64,000 bases of DNA from contig NZ_BLZR01000001.1 of NCBI RefSeq assembly GCF_014193895.1, positions 2,046,001-2,110,000 on the forward strand, given 5' to 3'. Every line of letters starts with the position of its first letter. Positions within the stretch are counted from its first letter, which is position 1. This stretch comes from Clostridium fungisolvens (GTDB lineage: Bacteria; Bacillota; Clostridia; Clostridiales; Clostridiaceae). Below the pieces are notes generated by a model, which saw only the letters and a program-made list of their open reading frames with translations, was not told the origin of the DNA and did no database searches. The translations under genes and the position numbers were made by a program. Of this stretch, positions 26,253-35,057 are shown piece after piece.

Positions 26253-27968
26253 ATGAATTTATTGAAGAACTTGAAGATAAGACAGAAACTTATAAGTTGT
26301 TTTTTATTAATTTCAATTATCATGGGAGTACTTGGTGGGATAGGAATATCACAAATAAAGAAAATAAACTCTAATTCGACATCTATGTATGAAGACAATT
26401 TAATTCATTTAAGATCTGTAGATGAACTAAAAGAGAATTTTTTGCAAATACATTCAGACTTAATATCTCTTTTAACAACTAAAGATTTAGAGAAGAAATC
26501 AAAAATTAAACAAGAAATTGAAGAGTTGACAGAAGAAGATATGGCTCTCTCTGAGAAGTTTAAGAATGAAGATGGATTAACTAATGATGAGAAAGAAATG
26601 ATAACAACATTTAATCAGTATCATGAAGATTATATGATGGAGCGTAAAAAATTTATAGAACTGATTGATTCTGATAGGTACGAAGAAGAACAGATGGCTT
26701 TCGATATGGTAACAGAATTAAGAAATAAAACCTTTGATAGTATTAATGCAATAATTGATACTAATCTAAAAGAAGCAAAAAATGCAAATAACTCAAATAA
26801 CTCTATATTTAAAAATTCATTCAATTTAATGATTGGCATTGTAGTATTTGGATTTATATCAGCATTAGCACTTGGTTTACTAATATCCACGTTACTATCT
26901 AAGCAAATAAACAAGGTGTTAATATTTGCAGATTAATTAGGAAGTGGAGATTTAACAAAAAGGATAGATATTAATTCAAAAGATGAAATAGGAAAGATAT
27001 CTATTGCTTTAAATAAGGCAGCTGAAAATACACGCAACCTAATTTCAGCAATAATATCGAGCTCGGATAATATAAATAATTTAAGTGAAGAAATTTACAC
27101 TATAATTGGAGGAGTATCTAAAAAGATAAATAACATAAATGAATCAACAAAAGACATATCACGTGGTATTGAAAATCTAAGTTCAACTACGCAGGAAGTA
27201 AACGCTTCAATTGAAGAGATAGCTTCAAATTCAATTGAACTCTCTCAGAAGGCCAAGGAAGGAGATAATGCTTCAAAACAAATTCAAGTTCGTGCGGTAC
27301 AGATAAAAGACAGAGGATTGAAAGCAATAGATATGTCAAAAAAGATATATCGAGAGAAACAGATAAACATACTAAGAGCAATAGAAGATGGAAAGGTTGT
27401 TGAAGAAATTAAGGTTATGGCAGACTCAATAGCAAGTATAGCATCTCAGACTAATCTCCTAGCTTTAAATGCAGCTATTGAGTCAGCAAGAGCTGGTGAT
27501 CTTGGCAAAGGATTTGCTGTAGTTGCTGATGAGATCAGAATTCTTGCAGAACAATCGTCGGAGAATGTTTCAAATATACAAAAGGTAATAAGTCAAGTTA
27601 ATAATGCCTTTAACAATCTTTCAAGTAATGTTGAGGATATATTAAAATTTATTGATAACAATGTAAACCCAGACTATGAATTATTCTTAGAGACTGCATT
27701 GAAGTACGAAAATGATTCCGCTTTTATTAAAGCTATGTCGGAAGAAATTGCTACTGGTGTATCCAATATACTAAGCTCAATCGAACAAACTAGTAATGCT
27801 ATTGAAGCTGTATCTGCAACCGCTCAACAATCCGCAGAAAATTCAGAAGGGATACTAAGTAGCGTTGATGAGACAAATCATGCGACTCAAGATGTTTTAA
27901 GTTCAGTTCAAAAACAGGTTCTTCTATCTGATGAGCTTAAATCTCTAGTTCAAAGATTTAAAATTTAG
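26253..27968 (+). pseudogene. Methyl-accepting chemotaxis protein interrupted by one in-frame stop
   Basis: The same reading frame runs from ATG 26253 (GGGAGG upstream) to 27968, broken only by TAA at 26934-26936. Before the stop are a membrane helix (about residues 12-32), a four-helix-bundle sensor (about 35-190) and a second membrane helix. After it come the HAMP remainder (LGSGDLTKRIDI) and the full signalling domain, with the hairpin tip SQTNLLALNAAIESARAGD and FAVVADEIRILAEQS. No frameshift or other stop is present, so inactivation looks recent. A C-terminal piece could start inside, but it would lack sensor and membrane anchor. Confidence 0.85.
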
Positions 27969-28128
27969 AAGCAAATACAAATAATTAGAGCACATTAGAT
28001 ATATATTGGATTAATTCTTCATATTATCTTTATAAAAAAATAGTAAGATGTATTTTATAAAGATTAATTTAGATACTTAAACAAAAATAATATCTAAAAA
28101 CAAATAATATCATTTGGAGGTGACATCA

Positions 28129-28230
28129 TTGGTTGTTGAAGTTTTAGTTACTATTGGAGTAGTAAGTTTTTCTGCGTTCACCATATATAAAAAATTTAAG
28201 AAGAAATCATCATGTGGATGCTGTAAGTAG
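28129..28230 (+). CDS. Small Cys-rich membrane protein (FeoB-associated type)
   Basis: A 33-residue frame starts with TTG at 28129, 8 bp after GGAGG. It has one membrane helix (VEVLVTIGVVSFSAFTIY), a basic turn and the cysteine tail SSCGCCK. This layout is that of FeoB-associated Cys-rich membrane proteins, which are usually next to feoAB; no feo gene is in this window. Followed by a strong terminator at 28331. Function inferred only from layout (metal binding). Confidence 0.6.
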   Translation: MVVEVLVTIGVVSFSAFTIYKKFKKKSSCGCCK

Positions 28231-28330
28231 TAAATTACATAAAAATGATGTTTTATTTAAAAGCAACTATTGAAATTTAGTAAAACAACTTTTAATCACT
28301 AATTATTAATAGTTTTTTGCATAATCTACG

Positions 28331-28381
28331 GAAAAAGAAAAGTCCTAGACTGAATCAATCAGTCTAGGATTTTTTCTTTTA
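28331..28381 (+). terminator. Terminator before the prenyl-lipid operon
   Basis: TCCTAGACTGA pairs with TCAGTCTAGGA around ATCAA, followed by TTTTTTCTTTT. Confidence 0.9.
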
Positions 28382-28416
28382 CACAAATGTATATATTTTT
28401 TATACATTTAGTTCAT

Positions 28417-28471
28417 CTTTACAACATCTTCATAACATCTACATACTATCTACATACATGCAAGTTATACT
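28417..28471 (+). promoter_or_regulatory. Repeat-controlled promoter 1 (prenyl-lipid operon)
   Basis: Four 8-bp repeats with exact 11-bp period: CTTTACAA (28417), CTTCATAA (28428), CTACATAC (28439), CTACATAC (28450). The last ends 8 bp before TATACT (28466-28471). The same layout occurs at eight other promoters in the window. Confidence 0.75.
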
Positions 28472-28555
28472 TTCAGAGAAATATTAATTATAGTAAAACT
28501 TTAAGATATCCCTAAATGTAATAGAGTTTAAATTATAAAGAGAGGTGATGAAGTC

Positions 28556-29383
28556 GTGTTAAGGTTTATTGAAGCAAGTAATGCAGTAAGGAAAGAGCTA
28601 AATGAAGTGGAGAATATTTTAAAAAATATAGACGAGGACCTTATAAAAGGAGCATCAAAAGAAGTTTTTGAATATTTTTTTAAAAATTCTGGCAAATACC
28701 TTCGTCCAATGCTTATATTACTTTCTGCTAAAGCTATAAAACCAGATATGACTATAGAGCAGAGAGTACATTTAATTAATTTATGTGTAGCTGTTGAACT
28801 CATTCATAGTGCCAGCTTGATACATGATGACATAATCGATAATGACTTATTCCGACGAGGTCAGAAAACCCTTAATGGAGTGTATGGAAGAAAAATAGCT
28901 GTTCTAGCTGGAGATGCTTTATTTGCAAAAGCTTTCAACATTTTAGCTAGTATGACAACCAGAGATGGAGAACAGGTGATGACACAAGTTGTAGAAAAAA
29001 TGTGTGTTGCAGAAATTGAACAAGCTCAATATAGCGAAGGTTCTAGAAAAGAGTACCTTAGGATAATTGAAGGAAAAACGGCAGTCTTTATGAGTGCCTG
29101 TTGTAAGTTAGGGGCGCTTGTAGCTAATGCTGGAAGAGAAGAAGTCGTAGCTTTAGAGAAGTACGGCTTAAACTTAGGAATGGTATATCAAATTACGGAT
29201 GATTGTTTAGATGGGGATCTCAATGCTATTAGAAATAATATAACAATAGATAATGCTAAAGAATTTGTTGTGAAAGCTGAGTTGGATGTTGAAGGCATAG
29301 AATCATCAATATATAAAGAAGGATTAACAAATCTTTTATATTACGTTATTGAATCTTATGATTCAAAAGTAAAAAAAGCTTAG
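28556..29383 (+). CDS. Polyprenyl diphosphate synthase
   Basis: A 275-residue trans-prenyl synthase. The first aspartate motif is DDIIDNDLFRRG (Asp91, Asp92, Asp95) and the second is DDCLDGD (Asp215, Asp216, Asp219). KYLRPMLILLSAKA matches the substrate-binding GKxxRP region. It is shorter than heptaprenyl synthases (about 320) because the end after the second motif is compressed. It would elongate farnesyl or geranylgeranyl diphosphate to make the side chain used by the UbiA-like enzyme at 31929. GTG start behind AGAGGTGAT. First gene of the operon. Confidence 0.85.
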   Translation: MLRFIEASNAVRKELNEVENILKNIDEDLIKGASKEVFEYFFKNSGKYLRPMLILLSAKAIKPDMTIEQRVHLINLCVAVELIHSASLIHDDIIDNDLFRRGQKTLNGVYGRKIAVLAGDALFAKAFNILASMTTRDGEQVMTQVVEKMCVAEIEQAQYSEGSRKEYLRIIEGKTAVFMSACCKLGALVANAGREEVVALEKYGLNLGMVYQITDDCLDGDLNAIRNNITIDNAKEFVVKAELDVEGIESSIYKEGLTNLLYYVIESYDSKVKKA

Positions 29384-29424
29384 TAAAAATTTTTATAAAT
29401 AATATTTTTGAGGAGTGAGTAATA

Positions 29425-29925
29425 ATGAAATTTTTAAAAAACACATATTTTACAGTTGTATGGACTATTTTACGTGTTTGGCTTGGAATTCAATGGATAG
29501 TTCCAGCTATTGAAAAGCTTAAAGACCCAACTTGGGTAGGTAGTAAATCTGGAGTGGCTATAACAGGATTTTTAAAAGGTGCAGTAGCAAAAGCAACTGG
29601 GGAGCATCCAGCAGTACAAGGATGGTACGCAGCATTTGTACAGAATGTAGCACTTCCAAATGCTCAGTTCTTTTCTTATTTAATACCAGTTGGTGAGCTT
29701 CTTGTGGGAGTTAGTTTAATATTAGGCGCTGCTACTATAATAGGATTATTTGCGGGTGCTTTTATGAATCTAAACTATCTATTAGCAGGTACAACTAGTA
29801 CCAATCCAACTCTTTATACCGTGGCTATTATTTTAATAGCTGTTGGCGCTAATGCATACTTAATAGGTCTTGATCGTTTTATTGTTCCATATATAAAAGA
29901 AAAGTTTAGAAGTCAGGTAGCGTAA
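29425..29925 (+). CDS. DoxX-family membrane protein
   Basis: A 166-residue protein with about four membrane helices. Conserved DoxX features are seen: RVWLGIQWIVPAIEKLKDP near the start and PVGELLVGVSLILG in the middle. DoxX/DoxD proteins form the membrane part of thiosulfate:quinone oxidoreductase in some archaea and accompany redox systems in bacteria. Here it lies between the prenyl synthase and a FixH-like gene, which fits a quinone-linked membrane role. This role is inferred from context. Confidence 0.85.
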   Translation: MKFLKNTYFTVVWTILRVWLGIQWIVPAIEKLKDPTWVGSKSGVAITGFLKGAVAKATGEHPAVQGWYAAFVQNVALPNAQFFSYLIPVGELLVGVSLILGAATIIGLFAGAFMNLNYLLAGTTSTNPTLYTVAIILIAVGANAYLIGLDRFIVPYIKEKFRSQVA

Positions 29926-29967
29926 ATTAACTAATTTACTTGTATATGGGAGAGGAGTCGAATAATA

Positions 29968-30489
29968 ATGGGAAAGAAAACAATTAGAGGGTTAATATTT
30001 GGCTTAATGTTTGTACTAGTTTCTTCTACAGTTGCTTTAGCCGATGAAATGAATATGGGAAAGGCTACGTCAAAGAGTGTTGATGGAATAACAGCTGAGC
30101 TTTCTTTTAAAGATGAAGAAGCAAAGACTGGCAAAGATCAAATAATGATTACTTTGCATGATATCAACGATAAAGAAATTGATAATGCAGATGTGACTAT
30201 AATTGCTAAGATGCCACAAGATGATTCAATGAAAATGGATAGTAATGAACCAATAACAATAAAGTTAGAGAAAAGTGAAAAAGGTCAGTACATGAGAGAT
30301 ATAAACTTCACTGATAAAGGTAAGTGGATAGTAACTGCTGATATTACAGTACAAGGTGAAAAGAAGAGTATTGATTTTGATGTGAATGTAGTTAGTGGTG
30401 GCCCAAACTGGATTGTTATAGGTGGGTTTTTAGGAGCTATTGCACTAATAATCGTTGTTGCAGCTATAAAAAAGAAGCAAGCAAAATAG
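29968..30489 (+). CDS. FixH/YtkA-like membrane-anchored protein
   Basis: A 173-residue exported protein with a signal peptide (about residues 1-26, ending VALADE), a beta-sandwich YtkA/FixH-like domain (about 30-145, with MPQDDSMKM) and a C-terminal membrane anchor (WIVIGGFLGAIALIIVVAA). FixH-like proteins accompany copper-containing oxidases and the FixG/CcoG iron-sulfur protein. The next gene is indeed a CcoG/NapH-like protein. The Met/Asp-rich loop may bind copper (inference). Confidence 0.75.
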   Translation: MGKKTIRGLIFGLMFVLVSSTVALADEMNMGKATSKSVDGITAELSFKDEEAKTGKDQIMITLHDINDKEIDNADVTIIAKMPQDDSMKMDSNEPITIKLEKSEKGQYMRDINFTDKGKWIVTADITVQGEKKSIDFDVNVVSGGPNWIVIGGFLGAIALIIVVAAIKKKQAK

Positions 30490-30524
30490 TTTTGAAGTAG
30501 GAGTAGAAGAAAAGAGGTAGTGCC

Positions 30525-31916
30525 ATGAGCAGTGTAAATAAAGCTACTAATGAAAAGGAAAAGCCTTCAACTGAGTTAGATGGGAAAAATTTATTAGATA
30601 ATAAAAGATTTGCAAAGTTTATTAGAAGTAAGTGGTATCCAGGAGTATTTCAAATATTTGTAGGAGCAGTTTTTGCATTTATTGTGTTCGAGCTATTAGT
30701 TGGTCCAGATAAAGCTCATGATAATTTCGGAACAGCAGGAACTTGGGTACTATGGTGGCCAATCCTTCCTATATTATTGTTCCTTACAGGAAGGTTCTGG
30801 TGTGCAATATGTCCGTTTGGAGCATTAAGTGATGTTGTCCAAAAGTTTGTTGGAAGTAAAAAGCCAGTACCTAAGTTTTTAAAAAAGTACGGAGTATGGT
30901 TAATAGATGCAATGTTCTTAGCTATAACTTGGAGCGATCATGTATTTGGTGTAGTTGAAAATCCAAGAGGTTCTGGAACACTATTATTATTAATAACTTT
31001 AGGAGTTGTATTTTGTGGAGCATTTTTTGAACGTAGAACTTGGTGTAGATATCTTTGCTTCCTAGGTGGGTTATCTTCAAACTATTCTAGAGCAGGAATA
31101 TTACAACTTAGAGGAACTAAAGAAAAATGTTCAAAATGTACAGTAGCAGCTTGTTACAAAGGTACTGATAAGGCACCAGGATGTCCAATGTTTGAATTTC
31201 CTAAAACTATGGAAAGTAACTCTAATTGCAACATTTGTGGTAACTGCGTTAAAAACTGTCCTAATAACTCTATCAAGATATCCTTTAGAAAACCGACTCA
31301 AGAATTGTGGTTCATAAGAAAACCTCAATTAGAAGTTTCATTCTTGGCCGTTGTAATCATGGGCATTGTTTTCGTACAAAATGTTACTATGCTTAAGATA
31401 TGGGATGGCATGTTAACATGGTTAGAAAATGTTACTGGGACACAAAGTTATTTTGTAACCTTTACTATAACTTTCATAGTGGCTATGGCTATACCAATAC
31501 TTTTATTAGCATTAGCAGGCTATATAGCTAAATTGTTTAATGGTGACTCAGTTAAAGCTAATTTCACTAAATTTGGTTATGCCCTAATACCTTTAGATTT
31601 AGCAGCACATATAGCGCATAACTTATTCCATCTATTAGCTGAAGGAAAATCTATAGGATATACATTCATGGGGTTATTCGGAGTTGAGATGCATGGTGCT
31701 TCAACAGCAATTCTTGACGATCCAACTATACAAGCATTGCAATTTATATTGATAGCAATTGGAACCTTAGGCTCCATATATACTGCATATAAAATTGCAA
31801 AGAACAATTATAAAGAAAAGAAGACAAGCGTTACGGTGGTATATACTGTTCTGTTGATATTACTTGCAATAGCTAATATATTACTATTCTCATTGCCTAT
31901 GGCTATGCGTATGTAG
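30525..31916 (+). CDS. NapH/CcoG-like iron-sulfur membrane protein
   Basis: A 463-residue polytopic membrane protein. The motif RFWCAICPFGALSD (about residues 86-99) and the later RTWCRYLCFLGG are the twin CxxxCP-like signatures of NapH/NosR/CcoG proteins. A ferredoxin-type segment follows (CSKCTVAACYKG and CNICGNCVKNCPNNS, about 203-250). About nine helices are seen in total. Such proteins pass electrons between quinol and iron-sulfur or copper centres. Position: between the FixH-like gene and the prenyltransferase. Partner unknown. Confidence 0.82.
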   Translation: MSSVNKATNEKEKPSTELDGKNLLDNKRFAKFIRSKWYPGVFQIFVGAVFAFIVFELLVGPDKAHDNFGTAGTWVLWWPILPILLFLTGRFWCAICPFGALSDVVQKFVGSKKPVPKFLKKYGVWLIDAMFLAITWSDHVFGVVENPRGSGTLLLLITLGVVFCGAFFERRTWCRYLCFLGGLSSNYSRAGILQLRGTKEKCSKCTVAACYKGTDKAPGCPMFEFPKTMESNSNCNICGNCVKNCPNNSIKISFRKPTQELWFIRKPQLEVSFLAVVIMGIVFVQNVTMLKIWDGMLTWLENVTGTQSYFVTFTITFIVAMAIPILLLALAGYIAKLFNGDSVKANFTKFGYALIPLDLAAHIAHNLFHLLAEGKSIGYTFMGLFGVEMHGASTAILDDPTIQALQFILIAIGTLGSIYTAYKIAKNNYKEKKTSVTVVYTVLLILLAIANILLFSLPMAMRM

Positions 31917-31928
31917 TTAATTAAAGGA

Positions 31929-32837
31929 GTGAATATCATAAATATAAATTTTAAAATGTTGATTAGGGCTGCAAGGCCCTTTTCCTTAACAGGTTCAGTA
32001 ATTCCAGTAACCTTAGGTGCAATGCTTACTATTAATCAATCCAGATTTAATGTAGCATATTTTATTTTTTCGGTTATTGGAATTGTGTTATTACAAGCAG
32101 CTGTAAATCTATTAAATGATCATGACGATTTTATAAATAATGTAGATACAAAAGACTCATATTGTTCTAGCGGAGTAGTTGTTGAAGGGCTTATAACGGC
32201 TGATGCAGTAAGAAAAACAGGAATTATTGCTTTAGTATTGGGTTGTATAGTAGGTTTAATTTTAGCCTATTTTAGGGGCAGCATGATTCTGATTATTGGA
32301 ATAATAGGTGCTATTTGTGGGTACTTCTACACTGGAAAACCATTAGCATTAAAATATAGAGGATTGGGTGCACCATTAGTTTTTATAATTTTTGGACCAT
32401 TGATGACATTGGGATCATACTACGTTCAAGTACAAGAATTAGGATTAAAAGCTTTGTTGGTTTCAATCCCTGTTGGATTACTAACAACTGCTATCTTACA
32501 TGCCAATGATATTAGAGACATAAGGAATGATAGTAAAGCTGGTATTAAGACCTTGTCAATTGTAGTTGGAAGAAAAAATGCAGATAGGATATATATTAGT
32601 TTAATTGTATTTGCTTATATTTCTATTCCACTAATAAGTTTTTATAATTATATTCCTTATTTAAGTTTAATTTGTTTGTTAACAATACCTAAGGCAGCTA
32701 AAAATATTAAAAAGTTAACATCAAGTAATAATGAAAATAAAATAATTGCAGATCTTGATAAAGAAACAGCAAAGCTTCAAAGCCAATTTGGAGTGCTTTT
32801 AATTTTATCTATGTTAGTTTCGATTGCAATACTATAG
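31929..32837 (+). CDS. UbiA/MenA-family prenyltransferase
   Basis: About 300 residues with eight or nine membrane helices. Both catalytic aspartate motifs are present: NDHDDFINNVD (about residues 62-72) and NDIRDIRND (about 195-203). MenA attaches a polyprenyl chain to dihydroxynaphthoate in menaquinone synthesis. With the prenyl synthase and UbiE-like enzyme it would form a late quinone pathway. The start is unclear: GTG 31929 overlaps the ribosome site AAGGAGTG, so translation may begin at a rare ATC/ATA codon at 31935-31940 or at ATG 31956. Confidence 0.85.
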   Translation: MNIININFKMLIRAARPFSLTGSVIPVTLGAMLTINQSRFNVAYFIFSVIGIVLLQAAVNLLNDHDDFINNVDTKDSYCSSGVVVEGLITADAVRKTGIIALVLGCIVGLILAYFRGSMILIIGIIGAICGYFYTGKPLALKYRGLGAPLVFIIFGPLMTLGSYYVQVQELGLKALLVSIPVGLLTTAILHANDIRDIRNDSKAGIKTLSIVVGRKNADRIYISLIVFAYISIPLISFYNYIPYLSLICLLTIPKAAKNIKKLTSSNNENKIIADLDKETAKLQSQFGVLLILSMLVSIAIL

Positions 32838-32852
32838 AAAGGTGGAGATATT

Positions 32853-33485
32853 ATGGGAGAACTCAAAAGAAGCGAAAAGCTGGCTATAAGTTCATTAATT
32901 ATTGTTCCGTTAGTATGGTTTGTAATATTTGTGGTTAAGCCATTCAACTTCTGGGGAGAAATGAGTATAGCAATTCTCTTCTTAGGTAGTATTGCTGTAG
33001 TTGCAGATAGAAAGCTATTGTCACTGTCACTGAAAAAATTGACTCTTCGAAATATTCTCGTAGGAATAGGTTCAGCTATAATTCTGTATTTTATTTTCTA
33101 TGTTGGTAATATTGTTTCAGGATATTTATTTCCTTTTAAAGATGCACAAATAACATCTGTTTACAGTAATAGATCTCAAGGAAGTTCAGTTTTTATTGGA
33201 TTTTTGTTACTATTTATCATTGGGCCAGGAGAAGAAATATACTGGAGGGGTTTCATACAAAATACTCTCTCAAAAAAGTTTGGAGAAAATAAGGGATATG
33301 TAATTGCAACATTACTATATGCTGGTGTACATATAATAACATTTAATTTCATGCTTATTGTCGCAGCTTTAGTATGCGGGATATTTTGGGGATGGATTTA
33401 TAAGAAGGAAAGAAATATTGTAACTATTATAATATCTCATGCACTTTGGGATTTAATCATATTTGTTTTATTTCCTTTAATGTAG
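32853..33485 (+). CDS. CPBP-family intramembrane protease-like protein
   Basis: A 210-residue protein with about six helices. The CPBP (CAAX prenyl protease-like) motifs GPGEEIYWRGFIQ (EExxxR), a histidine in GVHIITFN and HALWD near the end are present. Members include Rce1-like and MroQ-type proteases. In this operon, which makes prenyl chains, its substrate could be a prenylated or membrane-bound protein, but this is speculation. It starts 15 bp after the prenyltransferase gene. Confidence 0.85.
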   Translation: MGELKRSEKLAISSLIIVPLVWFVIFVVKPFNFWGEMSIAILFLGSIAVVADRKLLSLSLKKLTLRNILVGIGSAIILYFIFYVGNIVSGYLFPFKDAQITSVYSNRSQGSSVFIGFLLLFIIGPGEEIYWRGFIQNTLSKKFGENKGYVIATLLYAGVHIITFNFMLIVAALVCGIFWGWIYKKERNIVTIIISHALWDLIIFVLFPLM

Positions 33486-33503
33486 AGAGAAAGGAGTAGG
33501 ATT

Positions 33504-34205
33504 ATGGCTGAAATTAAAGCAGATGTTCAAGGCATATTTTCATCTATTGCTAAAAGATACGATATGCTAAATTCTATATTAACTTTGAATATTGATAAGT
33601 TATGGAGAAAAAAAGCTATAAAATTAAGCGGAATAAAAAAAGATGATAAAGTACTAGATTTGTGCTGTGGAACAGGTCAAATGATAGATTATGAATGTAA
33701 AGCAGTAGGTAAAAATACTTCTGTTATAGGGATAGATTTTAGTCAGGAAATGCTTGACGTAGGAAAGGAAAGACTTGAATATCTAGCTAAGGATTACATG
33801 TTTGAGTTAATAAAAGGAAGTATTTTAGAATTGCCTTTTGAAGATAACACTGTTGATTGTATAACTATTGCCTTTGGACTTAGAAATATTCAGGACACAA
33901 ACAAGGCATTATCAGAAATGTATAGAGTTTTAAAGCCAAATGGCAAAGTAATATGCTTAGAGCTTTCAAAACCCAATAGATTGATTTTAAATAAGGTATA
34001 CAACTTGTATTTTAATAATGTACTACCAGTGATAGGGTATATAGGAACAGGTGACAAAAAAGCATATTACTACCTTAGAGATTCTGTAAATAATTTTATG
34101 ACAAAAGAACAGCTTAAGTTGCAGTTTCAGAAAAATGGCTTTAAAAATACTGGCTATAAGTCTTTATCACTTGGAATTTCATCTATACATTATGGGATTA
34201 AATAA
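33504..34205 (+). CDS. UbiE/MenG-family quinone C-methyltransferase
   Basis: A 233-residue SAM-dependent methyltransferase. It begins with the UbiE signature IAKRYDMLNSILTLNIDKLWRK in two parts (residues 13-34), then VLDLCCGTGQM (SAM site) and FGLRNIQDTNKALSEMYRVL. The C-terminal GTGDKKAYYYLRDSV is also typical. In menaquinone synthesis MenG methylates the prenylated ring after MenA. Last gene of the operon, followed by a bidirectional terminator. Confidence 0.88.
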   Translation: MAEIKADVQGIFSSIAKRYDMLNSILTLNIDKLWRKKAIKLSGIKKDDKVLDLCCGTGQMIDYECKAVGKNTSVIGIDFSQEMLDVGKERLEYLAKDYMFELIKGSILELPFEDNTVDCITIAFGLRNIQDTNKALSEMYRVLKPNGKVICLELSKPNRLILNKVYNLYFNNVLPVIGYIGTGDKKAYYYLRDSVNNFMTKEQLKLQFQKNGFKNTGYKSLSLGISSIHYGIK

Positions 34206-34208
34206 AAA

Positions 34209-34243
34209 GATAGTTAGGAACATGGTTAAGTTCCTAACTATCC
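34209..34243. terminator. Bidirectional terminator
   Basis: GATAGTTAGGAAC pairs with GTTCCTAACTATC around ATGGTTAA. It separates the prenyl-lipid operon from the convergent Cys-rich gene. Confidence 0.85.
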
Positions 34244-34256
34244 TATTTATGAATTA

Positions 34257-34604
34257 TTACATACCAGCCATTCTCCTACATTCATCAGCGCATGTTCTAC
34301 ATTCATCAGCACATTTTTGACAGTGCTCATCTTTAAACATAGAACACTCTTTTGCACATGCATCGCAAATTGTAGCACACATTTTACAATGCTCTTTTGC
34401 AAATTGTGCATTCATAAACATAAGTCCTACTGACATTTCGCACATTTTTGCACATTCTACAAGAAGCTTTACGCAACTTCTTCTTGCGTTTAAGTCAGGC
34501 TCATTTATACATGCATCAAAACATTCATAACATGCTTGAGCACATTTACTACATTCATCAATACACTTTTGATAGTTGTTTTTTACCAATGTTGATACTG
34601 CCAT
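34257..34604 (-). CDS. Four-helix-bundle copper-binding protein (Csp-like, DUF326)
   Basis: A 115-residue protein rich in cysteine (about 20 residues) arranged in CxxxC steps along predicted helices (CIDECSKCAQACYECFDAC, CKMCATICDACAKEC, CQKCADECRTCADECR). This is the pattern of cytosolic copper storage proteins, which hold many Cu(I) ions inside a four-helix bundle. No signal peptide is seen. GGAG precedes the ATG. It lacks the repeat-type promoter seen at neighbouring copper genes, so its control may differ. Confidence 0.88.
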   Translation of the reverse strand: MAVSTLVKNNYQKCIDECSKCAQACYECFDACINEPDLNARRSCVKLLVECAKMCEMSVGLMFMNAQFAKEHCKMCATICDACAKECSMFKDEHCQKCADECRTCADECRRMAGM

Positions 34605-34686
34605 TTTAAATACACTCCTTTAAATTTAATTTATATACAAAAGTATTGTGCTTTAAATAACAATTTTTATACGAAAAGGAACAATT

Positions 34687-34917
34687 ATGGGTGCTTTTTT
34701 TAGTATTGGAATGAGTGTAGTATCGGTACACTATTATCTTAAAATTGTAAAAGTAATGTACTTTGGAGATGAATCTAAAAGTTTTGAATCAATTAAAGTA
34801 ACTGTAAGTACAAAAGTAGTATTAACGCTATCTATGATAGTACTTGTTATATTTGGAATTTATCCAACTCAATTGATAAATTTAGTGATGGAGATTTCAA
34901 AAACCTTTTTATCTTAA
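34687..34917 (+). pseudogene. NuoN-like C-terminal fragment
   Basis: The 76 residues (with HYYLKIVKVMYFGDE and a final helix ending PTQLINLVMEI) match the extreme C-terminus of NADH-quinone oxidoreductase subunit N, which is normally about 480 residues. No upstream NuoN sequence is found. AAAGGA precedes its ATG, perhaps by chance. It directly follows the Cys-rich gene region and is close to the prenyl-lipid operon, suggesting loss of a complex I-type gene set here. Confidence 0.7.
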
Positions 34918-34934
34918 TATTCATATGTATTTAT

Positions 34935-34965
34935 TTGAGCTCTCCAAGTTTGGAGAGCTTAAATC
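34935..34965 (+). terminator. Stem-loop after the NuoN fragment
   Basis: AGCTCTCCAA pairs with TTGGAGAGCT; the T-tail is weak. Confidence 0.55.
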
Positions 34966-34985
34966 TCAAAAAGAAAATTAAGTAT

Positions 34986-35018
34986 TTTCACATGAAATTC
35001 ATAAGTTTATGCTAAATT
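34986..35018 (+). promoter_or_regulatory. Repeat-controlled promoter 9 (two-component system)
   Basis: TTTCACAT (34986) and ATTCATAA (34997) are 11 bp apart; the latter ends 8 bp before TAAATT (35013-35018). This fits the shared layout, more weakly, and suggests autoregulation. Confidence 0.5.
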
Positions 35019-35057
35019 ATGAACATATAACAATAACAAATTATACGAGGTTAAACG

